From Phenylobacterium sp. (GTDB lineage Bacteria > Pseudomonadota > Alphaproteobacteria > Caulobacterales > Caulobacteraceae), in assembly GCF_016793225.1 (NCBI RefSeq), contig NZ_JAEUMN010000184.1, positions 1 to 63,749 of the forward strand: 63,749 bases of DNA. The letters are read 5' to 3'. Position 1 is the stretch's first letter, and the number at the start of each line of letters is the position of its first letter. A program made the translations under genes and the position numbers. Under the pieces are notes generated by a model, which was given only the letters and a program-made list of their open reading frames with translations, was not told the DNA's origin and did not search any database. Positions 1 to 8,688 of this stretch are shown one piece after another.

Positions 1-1028
1 ATGACGATCGTGGAGAGGTCCGCGCCGTTGTAGCGCGTCTTCTTCAGACCAGCGATGAAGCCCGCCTCGACGCCGAGCTGGTTGCCGTAGTCGAACAGCT
101 CCTCGTTCCAGTCGGCCGAGGTGGTGCTGTCGTAGCCCTGCCCGAAGGCGAGGACGGCGGCCTGGGCGCCCAGGAGGACGGCCCGGCGAACGGTCGAAAC
201 CGCGGCGCCCGTGCTCGAGTGCACTCCGTTGGTGATCCGGGTGCTCTCGTAGAGCATGGCGCCGTTGTAGACGCCGAGCATGCCGGTCGCGATCGGGTTG
301 CCGTCGATGTTGCCCCCGGCCATCGCGGCCTTCTGGATGTCGAGCCACTGGCCCGAGGCGGTGTTGGTGCGCAGGCTCGTGACCTGGTCGGTGTGGAGCA
401 CGACCGGCCAGTGATCCTTCCCCTTGATCTTGATCGGCCGGACGACAGGCGAAGCCTTCTTGGCCGCCGCGACCGCGCGATCGATCAGATCCAGGGTGAA
501 GACGTTGCCTGAGCCGAGGCCCTGGTCGGTGGAGCCGGTGGGCCGGATGACCGTCGACGGCGCCGTTACCGCGTTCAGGCCGGTGTAGCGGAGGTCCGTC
601 TGGACCGTGTAGCCACACACCTGATTGAAGAACCAGGTGTCGAAGCGCTCGGCCCACCAGTCGGTCAGGCCATCCTTGGCTTCGGCGCGCACCGACCACG
701 GCACGCGCTGTTCCGACATCTTGCCCTTCGAACGCACCGCGTGGCGGAGCTGATCGATGAAGAGGTTGTCGGTGTAGGTGGTCAGGGGCTCTTCGTTGCC
801 CTCCAGCGTGCCGTCGCCCATGACGCCGGCGCCGCTGAGCTGCATGCGCAGCGTGGTGGTGATCTTGTCGCCGGCGTTCTTCTTCAGCTCCGGCTTGATC
901 TGGATGAGGGCGTTCGTGCCCTCGCCCATGAAGCCGCCGATGAAGGTCGCCTTCAGGGCTTCGCGCTCGAGCTTCTTCGACCAGAGCTTCTGCGCAGACG
1001 GGTCATTGACGCCGTATTCGGTCTGCAT
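1..1028 (-). CDS. N4-gp56 family major capsid protein (3' part cut off)
   Basis: This is the phage head shell protein. The 342 visible codons begin MQTEYG and run off the left edge without a stop. Recognised N4-gp56 features are GDKIT near residues 53-57, followed by LEGNEE (75-80) and a stretch rich in polar beta-strand-like sequence. The ATG at 1028 follows an AGAGG-like ribosome site about 8 nt upstream. It is the last visible gene of the leftward head operon (terminase, portal, scaffold-like protein, capsid), an order that fits a podovirus- or siphovirus-type phage with a P22-like portal. Family assignment is from remembered sequence character and is confident; the full length cannot be seen. 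Confidence 0.9.
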   Translation of the reverse strand, partial: MQTEYGVNDPSAQKLWSKKLEREALKATFIGGFMGEGTNALIQIKPELKKNAGDKITTTLRMQLSGAGVMGDGTLEGNEEPLTTYTDNLFIDQLRHAVRSKGKMSEQRVPWSVRAEAKDGLTDWWAERFDTWFFNQVCGYTVQTDLRYTGLNAVTAPSTVIRPTGSTDQGLGSGNVFTLDLIDRAVAAAKKASPVVRPIKIKGKDHWPVVLHTDQVTSLRTNTASGQWLDIQKAAMAGGNIDGNPIATGMLGVYNGAMLYESTRITNGVHSSTGAAVSTVRRAVLLGAQAAVLAFGQGYDSTTSADWNEELFDYGNQLGVEAGFIAGLKKTRYNGADLSTIV

Positions 1029-1313
1029 GTGATTGGCCTCTAGGACGGGTTGAGAGCGCGGCCTGGCCGCTGCTCGCCTTCGCCCCGTCCGTGAGGCCTA
1101 CGGTTCGCCCTTTAGAGTCCGGCGTGGACCTGTGCTCCGTCCGTGGAGCCGACGCTTCAGCGCCGGAAGCGCTTGATCTATAGAGAATGTCACTTTTGGG
1201 GGCCGAGATCAACAAACCTCTCTATGAAAGAACGCTCGCCACTAAGGTGTATCTAAGCAGCGCACGCGTCACCGTACGTGGAAGTTGCGGCCCGGCTGGT
1301 TCATACTACTACG

Positions 1314-1502
1314 ATGGACGAGGCTGAGAGTTGTCGGCGCAAGAGTGAGGAACTGCTTGCCCAGGCAGTAAGCTCGAAGAACTTGGCGGAGCGCAGCCGG
1401 CTCATTGGCGAAGCTGCGGCTTGGAGCGTTCGAGCCCAGCAGGCAGAAGCGGCGGATACGCCACACGTCAGCCCTGACAATGATGAGCCCCCCGCGAACT
1501 GA
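1314..1502 (+). CDS. Small hypothetical protein on the opposite strand inside the head operon
   Basis: A 62-residue polar, probably helical protein beginning MDEAESCRRK and rich in Ala, Glu and Arg, with an acidic Pro/Asn tail. The ATG at 1314 is preferred over an in-frame GTG at 1278 because the family-like part starts there; the upstream residues look like non-coding translation. It sits between the scaffold-like and capsid genes but points the other way, so it needs its own promoter, as moron genes do. About 285 bp without another gene lie upstream (1029-1313), including an AT-richer patch near 1170-1200 that could hold the promoter. The function is unknown. Small proteins of this kind are common in alphaproteobacterial genomes. 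Confidence 0.6.
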   Translation: MDEAESCRRKSEELLAQAVSSKNLAERSRLIGEAAAWSVRAQQAEAADTPHVSPDNDEPPAN

Positions 1503-1510
1503 GACTGAGG

Positions 1511-2464
1511 CTACCGCCCTCGTTCCGCCGCCTTCGCCCTCCGCTCCAGTGCCGCGAACGCTTTGTCGAACGCCTCGGCGCCTTTGGCGTCGTGGATGTC
1601 GATGTTGGCGACGGTCGCCACGTCCAGGCTCGCCGTCGTCCGTCCGCCCGTTCGTGACAGCGGGCTCGACGCCTGCTGACCACGCTTGAGCGCGTCCAGT
1701 TTGCCGCCACCGGGCTTGACCTCAGCCCCATCCTTCGCCGCCGCTTTCCCGTAGCCGCGGCCCTTGGCCATTTCGTAGACCACAGCCGCCGGGTTCTTGC
1801 CCGCGCGGATCGCCGTCGACGCCAGCGTGACGAACTCCTCGCGCAGCATCGGCTGGATCTGCGCCGGCTGTAGCCCGAACGTCATGAGCTCCTGGGCACG
1901 GGCGACGGCGTAGTGCTTGGCCGCCTCGTCGTAGTCGGGATGATCCTCCCGGAAGTCGGTCTCGTGCTCTTGGAACGCGGCCTCGACGCGCTGGAATCGC
2001 TGCTCCTGGGCGTTCCGCTCCGCCTGCGACAGGCTCTCCTGCCGCTCCGCAGCCTCGTAGGCCGCGATCTTGGCCCGCATCTGCTTCAGTGCGCCCATCG
2101 GATCGACGTCGGGGTCGATTTCCTCCGGCTCGCGCCGATCCTGAGGCTGCTGGCGCTCGATGCCCGGCCGTTCGCCGCGCTCCAGCGCTTCCAGGCGCGC
2201 CTGCAGCTCGCGGCGCTGGCGCCGTTCCTCCGAAAGCGCCGTCCGGGTGTTGTCGTAGCGCTTGCGAAGCTCATCCGGGCTCAGGTCTGAGCGCTGTTCG
2301 GTCTGCTGCTGGCCCTCCGCGGCCTGGCGCTTCGCCTCTCCGGCCTGCTCCTCGGCGTGCTCGCCCTCTTCCTGGCCACGCGCCTCGGCCTCGCCGTCCA
2401 TCGGAACGCCAGTCAGGTCGATCTCCTCGGCATGCTCCTCGCCGCCGTCGCGCTGTTCGCTCAT
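1511..2464 (-). CDS. Phage scaffold-like head assembly protein
   Basis: A 317-residue, highly charged protein. The first 100 residues are Glu/Gln/Arg-rich and look disordered to coiled-coil (RQAAEGQQQTEQR, then an ALSEERRQRRELQARLEALE-like helix). A more ordered part from about residue 125 contains ETDFREDHPDYDEA. This composition, and the position between portal and capsid, match phage scaffolding proteins, which guide procapsid assembly and leave before packaging. The start ATG at 2464 overlaps the portal stop in an ATGA junction, so translation is probably coupled. The scaffold role is inferred from context and composition rather than from a conserved catalytic motif. Confidence 0.72.
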   Translation of the reverse strand: MSEQRDGGEEHAEEIDLTGVPMDGEAEARGQEEGEHAEEQAGEAKRQAAEGQQQTEQRSDLSPDELRKRYDNTRTALSEERRQRRELQARLEALERGERPGIERQQPQDRREPEEIDPDVDPMGALKQMRAKIAAYEAAERQESLSQAERNAQEQRFQRVEAAFQEHETDFREDHPDYDEAAKHYAVARAQELMTFGLQPAQIQPMLREEFVTLASTAIRAGKNPAAVVYEMAKGRGYGKAAAKDGAEVKPGGGKLDALKRGQQASSPLSRTGGRTTASLDVATVANIDIHDAKGAEAFDKAFAALERRAKAAERGR

Positions 2465-4362
2465 GCAGGTTCTCCAAGGGGTACTTGCGCGGGCGGGAAC
2501 GTCACGCCCAGCCGCGCCCGGGTCTCTTCGGCGGCCGCGAGGTCCTTGACCGCGCCGGCCTGATCCTTCTGCGCCTTGGCTTCGGTCGCCGCGACGCCCG
2601 CCGCCTTACCCCGCTCCTCGAGCGGGTCCGGCGGCTCGCTACCCTGCTGCGCAATGGCCGTGGCCATGGTCTGGCGGAGCTTCTCAGGCAGCGGCAGGTA
2701 GCGCGCGACCTCCGCCCAGAACTCTGGCGGTAGCTCCGCGTCCTTCAGGTACGGCAGGAGCTGCATGATCACGCCGAAGACGGCCGCGACCTGGTTCGGG
2801 CCGGCCGGCGCCTCGTCCACGACCACGTCGAACTTGGCCGTGTCGTCGAGCTTCACCATCGGCACGTACCGGGCTAGCCCGTCATCCCCCGTGATGCGCA
2901 CCAGGTAACCGTCCGGGAGGTACTTGATGTACTTCAGCAGCAGGCGGCCGTGCATGCGGCGATAGCGGCGGAAGCTGTCGAAGAAGGCCGCGAGGATGCC
3001 GTACGCGGCCTGCTTGCGCTGGTGCTCCAGCACGCCCGCCTGCTCGCGATTCACCAGCCCGAGCATCTCCGGATTGACGCCCGTGGTCTTACGGATCGCC
3101 TCCTGGGCGATCGTGATCAGCCGCTCCAGGCCCGCCGGGTACTGCGTCGCCGGCTTGGGTGTGGCCCGCCCATCTTTCAGGGCACCTGGCTTGAAGTAGG
3201 TGTTGGCGCCGGGCTTGGCCCAGGAACGCTCGAACTCGCGAATGTCGTCGACTGCATCGGCCTCGAGCATCATGCCGCCCTTGGCCGACGCCGCGAGGAT
3301 CGCCAGGAGCTGCGACATGAACTGGTTGGCCCAGCGCTGCGGGTCCTCCATCGGACGCGCTAGGCCGTACCAGACGCGCTTGTTCCGATCGCGCTTGCCG
3401 GTGATCACCTTGTAGGTGAACTCGCCGTCCCGCATGACCTCAGCGTCGCCGGTCTCGGGGTCCATGTTCAGGATGGCGCCGCCGGCGACGAATGAGCGGT
3501 AGTACACCGGCCGGGTCTGCCGCACGTACCGCAGTGTCACGCCCTGCTTGGCGGCTTCCTGCTCGGCGCGCCGGTAGTCCTCCGGCGACATCTCCACCAA
3601 CTCGCCGTCCGCCGGGTCCTCGACCACGAACACAGTGCGCCGCTCGAACCACTGGTACTCGTGCACGAAGACCTCGTCCTCAGAGACCTCCTCGCTGATG
3701 TCGTCGTCGCCCTCGTACCGATGGCGAGGGTTGTTGATCGCCAGCCGCGCGTAGTCCGGACCGTGGCCGTCGGGCGCGAAGTCGGGGAAAGCCTCCTCGA
3801 ACTCTTCGCGCGACATGGCCTTGGCGCGGCGGATGTAGCGGGCGCCCTCGCCGTTGGCCTTCCGGCAGGACGTGTCGAGCGCCATCTCGAGCGGATCGAC
3901 GCGCTCGACGATGACCTGACCCTCAGGCTCCTCGTCGAAGTCCATGCGGGTCTCGGTCCACCCCATCCCGCAGATGAAGGTGTCTCGGAAGGCCTCGGTC
4001 TCTTCCTGGTCGGCGTTGCAGCGGTCCCTGATCCAGTCCGCGCCCTTGGTCAGGATCTCGTTGACCGCAGCGTCCCCGACCTCGCGCGGGAAGTAGCCGA
4101 CCTGCTGGCGGTCCATGATCTCGGCGCCGGAGACGGCGTCGATGATCGGGCCCATCTCGTTGAACACCGGCGCGATGCGCTCGATCTCCTCGAGCTTGGC
4201 CTTGTCGGTATCCGACCACTGCCCGCCGGCGACCATGCCGTAGAGGCGCTTGGCCTCACGTCGCCAGTCGCCCCAGTGATTGCCGAGCGCGCGGTCCCAC
4301 TTCGCGAAGAGCGTGAGGAGCTCCTCTTCGCGGTCCGTCGGGACGTCGCGCTTCTCTTCCAT
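2461..4362 (-). CDS. Phage portal protein (P22-like)
   Basis: This 633-residue protein would form the dodecameric portal ring at one vertex of the head, through which DNA enters and leaves. Length and layout match the P22-type family. An N-terminal acidic helix is followed by the typical NEMGPIIDAVSGAEIMDRQQ segment (near residues 90-110). The region ERVDPLEMALD lies near 175, and the helical C-terminal half contains TTGVNPEMLG and a glutamine-rich stem-type helix. It starts 16 bp after the preceding 118-residue gene and overlaps the scaffold-like gene by 4 bp. The neighbours TerS, TerL and capsid confirm a head-packaging module. Confidence 0.92.
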   Translation of the reverse strand: MEEKRDVPTDREEELLTLFAKWDRALGNHWGDWRREAKRLYGMVAGGQWSDTDKAKLEEIERIAPVFNEMGPIIDAVSGAEIMDRQQVGYFPREVGDAAVNEILTKGADWIRDRCNADQEETEAFRDTFICGMGWTETRMDFDEEPEGQVIVERVDPLEMALDTSCRKANGEGARYIRRAKAMSREEFEEAFPDFAPDGHGPDYARLAINNPRHRYEGDDDISEEVSEDEVFVHEYQWFERRTVFVVEDPADGELVEMSPEDYRRAEQEAAKQGVTLRYVRQTRPVYYRSFVAGGAILNMDPETGDAEVMRDGEFTYKVITGKRDRNKRVWYGLARPMEDPQRWANQFMSQLLAILAASAKGGMMLEADAVDDIREFERSWAKPGANTYFKPGALKDGRATPKPATQYPAGLERLITIAQEAIRKTTGVNPEMLGLVNREQAGVLEHQRKQAAYGILAAFFDSFRRYRRMHGRLLLKYIKYLPDGYLVRITGDDGLARYVPMVKLDDTAKFDVVVDEAPAGPNQVAAVFGVIMQLLPYLKDAELPPEFWAEVARYLPLPEKLRQTMATAIAQQGSEPPDPLEERGKAAGVAATEAKAQKDQAGAVKDLAAAEETRARLGVTFPPAQVPLGEPA

Positions 4363-4378
4363 CAGGGTTCAGGGCCGC

Positions 4379-4735
4379 TTAGCGCAGGACCGCGGCGCGC
4401 AGGCGTTCCTTGGCCTTCGCGGCCTCTGCATCCGTGGCGTGCGGCGGAAGCACCTCCTCGCGGGTCGTGGTCGGCCCATCCCTGCCGCCGCGCGTCGCCG
4501 CGATCACGCGGCCACGCGGCCCGACCTCGTCGGTGATCTGCACGCGGTCATCGACCTCGACGGTCTCCACGACTTCTTCGCTCAGCACGGGAGCCGGGTC
4601 GACAGGGGCCGGGGCAGCGGCTTCTGCAGGTTCGGCGAGGGTCTCCGTCGCCGGCTCCACCTTCGGAGGCTCCGGGATGTGCTTGCCGGCGGCCTTGGCC
4701 TTCGCCTCTTCGCCGATCGGGGCGGTCGCGGTCAT
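4379..4735 (-). CDS. Small Ala/Pro/Glu-rich phage protein
   Basis: A 118-residue low-complexity protein. The middle is rich in Pro, Ala, Glu and Val (PAEAAAPAPVDPAPVLSEE) and probably disordered; a short structured part follows around VDDRVQITDEVGPRGRVIAA. A good ribosome site, AAGGAG, precedes the ATG at 4735. Just upstream is an AT-rich perfect inverted repeat (4747-4765). It sits between terL and portal in the same direction. The function is not recognised. A head-decoration or assembly accessory role would be a guess from position only. Confidence 0.7.
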   Translation of the reverse strand: MTATAPIGEEAKAKAAGKHIPEPPKVEPATETLAEPAEAAAPAPVDPAPVLSEEVVETVEVDDRVQITDEVGPRGRVIAATRGGRDGPTTTREEVLPPHATDAEAAKAKERLRAAVLR

Positions 4736-4746
4736 CGCTGCTCCTT

Positions 4747-4765
4747 AGATAGATGTAATCTATCT
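4747..4765 (-). promoter_or_regulatory. Perfect 8-bp inverted repeat just upstream of the 118-aa gene
   Basis: The sequence AGATAGAT-GTA-ATCTATCT forms an 8-bp perfect inverted repeat with a 3-nt loop, in the only AT-rich stretch of this operon. It lies in the 79-bp gap between the terL stop and the ribosome site of the next gene. It could be an operator, an RNA stability or processing hairpin, or a weak attenuator. No T-run follows it on the transcribed strand, so it is not a classic terminator. Confidence 0.5.
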
Positions 4766-4814
4766 CAATTCCAGATCATCAGCGAAGAAATCTATATCAA
4801 CGGCAGCGGTTCGT

Positions 4815-6461
4815 CTACGCGGCCCAGGAGGATTGCCGCCGCTTCTTGGCGTAGCGCTGGCGCTTCTCCACGGGGCGCTCGGTGCGGACGATCGCGGGAT
4901 GCGCCTCGTCGATGGCACGCCCGATCACGCCTGCCGCATCGACCTCGTCGTCGTTCCTGCCGACCGGGAAGCGCAGATACTGGTCGAGCACGTCGTCACC
5001 CATGGGCCCGACCGGCAGCCAGACGCGCCCCGACGCCGCCATGGCCTGGAAGGCCTGGGCCTTCGCTTCCTTGTCCTGCCCGTGCGGGCTCATCGGCTCG
5101 ATGCGGCAGGAGACGCCTTCCTCCCGCATCCTTCGCGCCACGAAGCCGGCCACGGCCTTCCAGTTGTTGTCGTCCTCAGGGAACCACGCGAACGGCTTGT
5201 GCTTGCGGATCAGGCCTCGGATCGTGACGTCCGGCTGGACAGGTCCAGGCCTGGCTGCGGCCCGCTCGTTCCCGACGATTAGATCCACGGTGACGTCCAT
5301 CGTGGCCTGGTGGCGGAAGCCATCCAGGAGCCAGAGGTCGCCCTCGGAATCGACACCCCACACCCGGACGGCCGTGAAGTCGCTGTCGTCCATGCCGCCC
5401 GGCGCATGGTCCGACGTCATGTAGCGAGAGAGCGCCGACGGGAGCTGGTCAGGCACGTAGCGCTTGAACCAGGCCTTCTGGAAGAACGTCCCGTCCCGCG
5501 GCCGCGGTCGCTGCTGGTAGAGCGACGCCCAGGTCCGCGCGACCGTCTTGTGCGGGGCGAAGTGCGCCTCGCCGGGGTTCTCCTCGCCTTCGCGCCCGAA
5601 CCACTCCGGCCAGATGTAGGCGCCGACAGTCCGACCCAGTGGATCGTCCGCGCGCTCGGCCTGGGCCGGGATGCAGACGACGTACCAGTACTCGCCGTCC
5701 TTGCACTTCACCCAGCCGGTCTGGCCGTCATAGTCGTCGGGCAGCAGCGAGCCCGCGAGATCCTCTTCGTGCCAGCGGGTCTGGATCAGCAGCACCCAGC
5801 CGTTGGGCTTCAGGCGCGTCAGCAGGTCATCCTGATAAGCCTCGACCGTGGACTTTCGGACCGCCTCGCTTTCGGCGTCCTTGCGGCCTTTCACCGGGTC
5901 GTCGATCACCAGCCCGTCGAGACGGTTGCCCGTCCAGCCGGCCAGGATGCCGTTGCCCATGAACTCGTTGCCGTTGTCGAGCGCCCATTCGTTGGCGGCA
6001 GCGCTCTCCTGGGAGACGCCGGCGTCGAAGATCTCGCGGTACGCCGGCTGTCGCGCGACGGCGCGCATCCGGCGGCCCAGCTTCCGCGCCAGGTCGGCCG
6101 AGTAGGTGGCCACGCCGACATTGCGCCGGCGCTTGCGGCCCAGGAACCACGCCGGGAAGAGCACAGAGCCGTACGTCGACTTCGCCGTGCCAGGCGGCAG
6201 GAAGAACATGGCGCGCTTGATGCGGCCTTCGTCGATCGCCTGCAGGACGCCGCACAGCTCGATGTGGTGTGCGGCCGTGGGCACGCGGGGCGGCTGGTAG
6301 CGGAGGTTCGCTTCGTCCTCGTCATCGCTCTCGTCATCGACCGGCGCCGACGGGATCTCCACCATCCCGCAGAAGGTCATGAAGCTGTCGCGGGCCTCGA
6401 GGCAGTCGAGAGCGCGAAGCGTGGCCTTCGGATCGGCGATGAGGGCAGCCAGCGCGCTCAT
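4815..6461 (-). CDS. terL: Terminase large subunit
   Basis: A 548-residue ATPase-nuclease motor that cuts concatemeric phage DNA and pumps it into the head through the portal. The Walker A motif LPPGTAKST is at residues 88-96 and the Walker B DGLVIDD at about 182-188. The RNase H-like nuclease domain begins around SDHAPGGMDDSDFTAV, whose first Asp is a likely metal ligand. The reading frame is open further upstream, but the ATG at 6461 gives the normal N-terminus and makes an ATGA overlap with the preceding gene. The codons before it look like shadow sequence. The protein overall resembles the putative large terminase family of alphaproteobacterial prophages. Confidence 0.93.
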   Translation of the reverse strand: MSALAALIADPKATLRALDCLEARDSFMTFCGMVEIPSAPVDDESDDEDEANLRYQPPRVPTAAHHIELCGVLQAIDEGRIKRAMFFLPPGTAKSTYGSVLFPAWFLGRKRRRNVGVATYSADLARKLGRRMRAVARQPAYREIFDAGVSQESAAANEWALDNGNEFMGNGILAGWTGNRLDGLVIDDPVKGRKDAESEAVRKSTVEAYQDDLLTRLKPNGWVLLIQTRWHEEDLAGSLLPDDYDGQTGWVKCKDGEYWYVVCIPAQAERADDPLGRTVGAYIWPEWFGREGEENPGEAHFAPHKTVARTWASLYQQRPRPRDGTFFQKAWFKRYVPDQLPSALSRYMTSDHAPGGMDDSDFTAVRVWGVDSEGDLWLLDGFRHQATMDVTVDLIVGNERAAARPGPVQPDVTIRGLIRKHKPFAWFPEDDNNWKAVAGFVARRMREEGVSCRIEPMSPHGQDKEAKAQAFQAMAASGRVWLPVGPMGDDVLDQYLRFPVGRNDDEVDAAGVIGRAIDEAHPAIVRTERPVEKRQRYAKKRRQSSWAA

Positions 6462-6964
6462 CGGCTCGGCTTGAACCGATCCCGATCCGCCGCCAGCTTG
6501 GCTGCGATCGCTTCCTTTTCGCTCTCCGTCAGGTCCCCATCGTCCTCGTCGGGGTAGCGGCCTGCTAGGCCATAGCCGACTGCTACGAGCTGCCGCCAGA
6601 ACAGCTCCAGCGCCCGAAGTTGGCGACCATCTGAACCTTTGACGTCCCAGCCAAGCTTGGACCACGGGGCCCATGGAGCAGGCAGGTTCTCGAACTCGTA
6701 GAGCTGGAAGCAAGGGTCCCAGGATCCCCCCAGCCAGTCATTCTCGATACGGGAGAGCCGGTCGTCATCGACGTATCTCGTCTCCTTCTCGCCTATGCCG
6801 AAGTGACGGCGGGACACCTTGTCGGCAAGCTTCTGTGCTTCCTCGAACTCCCTGCTCCACTTGCCGCTCCGCGAAGCCTCCGCGGCGATCAGCAGCTTCT
6901 CGACCTCCATCACCCCCGGAAGGTCTCGGAGGCGGTATTCAACCTCATCATCATCGACGGTCAC
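6458..6964 (-). CDS. Hypothetical phage protein between the terminase subunits
   Basis: A 168-residue acidic protein with no motif I recognise. It contains many Trp and aromatic residues in its middle (NDWLGGSWDPCFQLYEFENL) and a charged helical C-terminus (LTESEKEAIAAKLAADRDRF). It is locked between TerS and TerL by 4-bp ATGA overlaps on both sides, so it is almost certainly translated with them and may act in packaging. No signal peptide or membrane segment is visible. No other function can be argued from the sequence. Confidence 0.75.
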   Translation of the reverse strand: MTVDDDEVEYRLRDLPGVMEVEKLLIAAEASRSGKWSREFEEAQKLADKVSRRHFGIGEKETRYVDDDRLSRIENDWLGGSWDPCFQLYEFENLPAPWAPWSKLGWDVKGSDGRQLRALELFWRQLVAVGYGLAGRYPDEDDGDLTESEKEAIAAKLAADRDRFKPSR

Positions 6965-7614
6965 TCTGTCCGTCCCTCCAGCTTCAGCAGCACGGGTTTG
7001 AGCAAAGCCCGCTCTTCGGGCGAAAGGCCGGCGAGCAGCGCCACAAGCTCAGTCTGCACCCGAATCGGCCCACCGTTCGGCCCCGACACTTCGCGTTTGT
7101 CGACCAGCAACCCGAAGTGCCTGGCCAGCAGGCCCGCAGCATCCGTCTTCGAGTGCATCCTGATCTTGAAGCCATCCTTGGTGAGCGCGACTTCGGACAC
7201 CGCGGCGCGCTGGGCTTTGGTGAGCGTCGAGCTGTCCTTCAGCCTGAGATACGGCGCCATCTCATGGTGCACTACGACCGCGTCGCCAATGTCGGCCGGC
7301 GCCAGCCGCTTTCCGTCGGCGTCGTAGCCGATCGCGACCTCGCGCTCGCCCCACTCGGCGACATCGGCGAGGTCTGTGAACGCGATGCTGGCCAGCTCGC
7401 GCAGCACCTTGTCGGCGGTGAGGTCGAGCTCTTCAAGGCGCGTCCCCTGCCTCTCGGCGATGGCTGCGGCGACTTCAACATGGTTCAACAGTCGCTGCCC
7501 TTGAGAGTGGGCCGTCCGCTCGCTGTACCCGGCTCGGATCGCGGCCTGCGTCGCATTGAGGTCGACCAGGTACTCACGAACGAAGGTGGCTTGCTTGGGC
7601 GTCAGTTCCGGCAT
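6961..7614 (-). CDS. terS: Terminase small subunit
   Basis: A 217-residue DNA-recognition subunit of the packaging motor. The N-terminal part LTPKQATFVREYL followed by NATQAAIRAGYS is the classic helix-turn-helix start of XtmA-type small terminases. The middle and C-terminal regions, including a charged oligomerisation segment (SDVALTKDG-like to SKTDAAGLLARHFGLL), also fit. The ATG at 7614 overlaps the end of the upstream 59-residue gene. TerL follows one gene later, the standard arrangement. Confidence 0.92.
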   Translation of the reverse strand: MPELTPKQATFVREYLVDLNATQAAIRAGYSERTAHSQGQRLLNHVEVAAAIAERQGTRLEELDLTADKVLRELASIAFTDLADVAEWGEREVAIGYDADGKRLAPADIGDAVVVHHEMAPYLRLKDSSTLTKAQRAAVSEVALTKDGFKIRMHSKTDAAGLLARHFGLLVDKREVSGPNGGPIRVQTELVALLAGLSPEERALLKPVLLKLEGRTE

Positions 7615-7781
7615 GTGGCGAGCTCCCGTTCCAAGACCTCCTCGATCGCCTCCGAGATACGAGCCCTAAGCCGCGCCTCGCCCTCCGCAGTGAGGCTCGG
7701 CGCATCGCCCAGGATCGAGACGTCGACCTTCACGCGGCCGTCTTCGAGGTCCGTCCTGGTGAGGAAGTAGGGGGCCGTCAT
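7602..7781 (-). CDS. Small hypothetical protein opening the head operon
   Basis: A 59-residue protein starting MTAPYFLTRTDLEDG and ending ERELATCRN, overlapping the start of terS by 13 bp in another frame. It is mostly hydrophilic with a helical C-terminal half (EARLRARISEAIEEVLEREL). The overlap and shared direction make it the first gene of the packaging operon. I do not recognise a family. Its reality rests on the coherent composition and the coupled junction. Confidence 0.6.
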   Translation of the reverse strand: MTAPYFLTRTDLEDGRVKVDVSILGDAPSLTAEGEARLRARISEAIEEVLERELATCRN

Positions 7782-7888
7782 GGGCCGCCCCTCTCGCTCT
7801 TAGGCTGCGAAGCGGCAGGCCACAGCTTCTCGATTCGCCGAACGCCGCTCGCTGGCGTACGGTGAGCTTGGCTGTTCAGGAGGCTTCG

Positions 7889-8269
7889 ATGAAGGTTGTC
7901 GCGTTGGCGGCTGTGGCCGTCCTCATCCCGTCCATCGCGGCGGCGCAGTACTACCGCCCGGCCACGCCGTACGGTCAGAGGCAGTCGCCGTATACGTCGC
8001 AGGACGAGGGGCCGAGATCTGGCACCACCTACGACTACCAGTCCGGCAACAGCTACTCTTGGCGCCGGAACTCGGATGGCTCGACGACCGTCAACGGCAC
8101 GAACCTCCAGAACGGCACGATGTGGAACAGCCGCATCAAGCCCAATGGCGACCAATCGGGAACCGACAGCCAGGGCAACTTCTGGAACTACAACGCCCGC
8201 AGCGGATCCTACATGAGCTCCGACGGGACGGTTTGCATCGGCAAGGGTGCCCTGCGGACCTGCAACTAG
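7889..8269 (+). CDS. Small exported protein in the prophage (moron candidate)
   Basis: A 126-residue protein with a clear signal peptide (MKVVALAAVAVLIPSIAAA, cleavage after AAA near residue 20). The mature part is Ser/Gly/Asn/Tyr-rich with repeated polar stretches (NSDGSTTVNGTNLQNGTMW, SGTDSQGNFWNYNARSGSY), ending in a short Cys-containing segment (VCIGKGALRTC). The ATG at 7889 is chosen because CAGGAGG lies just upstream and the signal peptide begins there. It points against the head operon and is convergent with the nuclease gene. The function is unknown. An envelope-modifying lysogeny gene is a reasonable guess for an exported protein placed this way in a prophage. Confidence 0.78.
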   Translation: MKVVALAAVAVLIPSIAAAQYYRPATPYGQRQSPYTSQDEGPRSGTTYDYQSGNSYSWRRNSDGSTTVNGTNLQNGTMWNSRIKPNGDQSGTDSQGNFWNYNARSGSYMSSDGTVCIGKGALRTCN

Positions 8270-8271
8270 GG

Positions 8272-8685
8272 TCACCGGTTCCCTCCCTCACGGACGCCGG
8301 CTCGACGCATCAGGTCGCCAAGGCTGGAGCCTCTCAGCCGGCAGACAGCGACCAGGCGGTCGTACGAGCGGTGCTGAGCGACGCACGACACCTCACGGCC
8401 GCGGACGATGCGGTCGAGCATCGCCTTGGCTTGCTCGCCGCCGGGCGCTTGGAGTTCCGGGGCGTAGAAGTCCGCCAGGCGGACCTCGACCCACTCAGAG
8501 GGTGAGCGGCCCAGCGCCACGCAGAGGCTGTCGCCATCGCCGACGTAGGTGACGGGACCGGTGAAGGTGCGGCCGGGCGCCAGGTGCGCCGGCATCGGGC
8601 CGCGGTCGGGGATCGCCTTGCAGGGGTCGGCGAGGGCTGCGGTCGCCAGCAGGGAGCCAAGCGCTACAATGGGCAATCGAACCAC
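8272..8685 (-). CDS. Secreted thermonuclease (SNase-like) family protein
   Basis: A 137-residue micrococcal-nuclease-fold protein with a signal peptide (RLPIVALGSLLATAALA). The GTG start at 8685 is chosen because it begins the signal peptide. The frame is open to 9138, but the added residues look like shadow sequence. SNase signatures are visible: GDGDSL (49-54) for calcium, VRLADFYAPE with Arg69 and Glu77, and YDRLVAVC with Arg110. These correspond to the catalytic Arg35/Glu43/Arg87 set of staphylococcal nuclease. It probably degrades nucleic acid in the periplasm or outside the cell. Only 3 bp separate its start from the divergent gene at 8689, so the two share a promoter region inside each other's 5' ends. 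Confidence 0.8.
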   Translation of the reverse strand: MVRLPIVALGSLLATAALADPCKAIPDRGPMPAHLAPGRTFTGPVTYVGDGDSLCVALGRSPSEWVEVRLADFYAPELQAPGGEQAKAMLDRIVRGREVSCVAQHRSYDRLVAVCRLRGSSLGDLMRRAGVREGGNR

Positions 8686-8688
8686 AGC

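Noticed and set aside
1003-1215. 70-codon minus-strand frame upstream of the capsid gene
   Set aside because: It overlaps the capsid start in another frame, is Ser/Arg-rich and lacks a ribosome site.
7778-8275. 165-codon minus-strand frame opposite the exported protein
   Set aside because: The plus-strand product has a clean signal peptide and ribosome site. The minus frame is Val/Arg-rich shadow.
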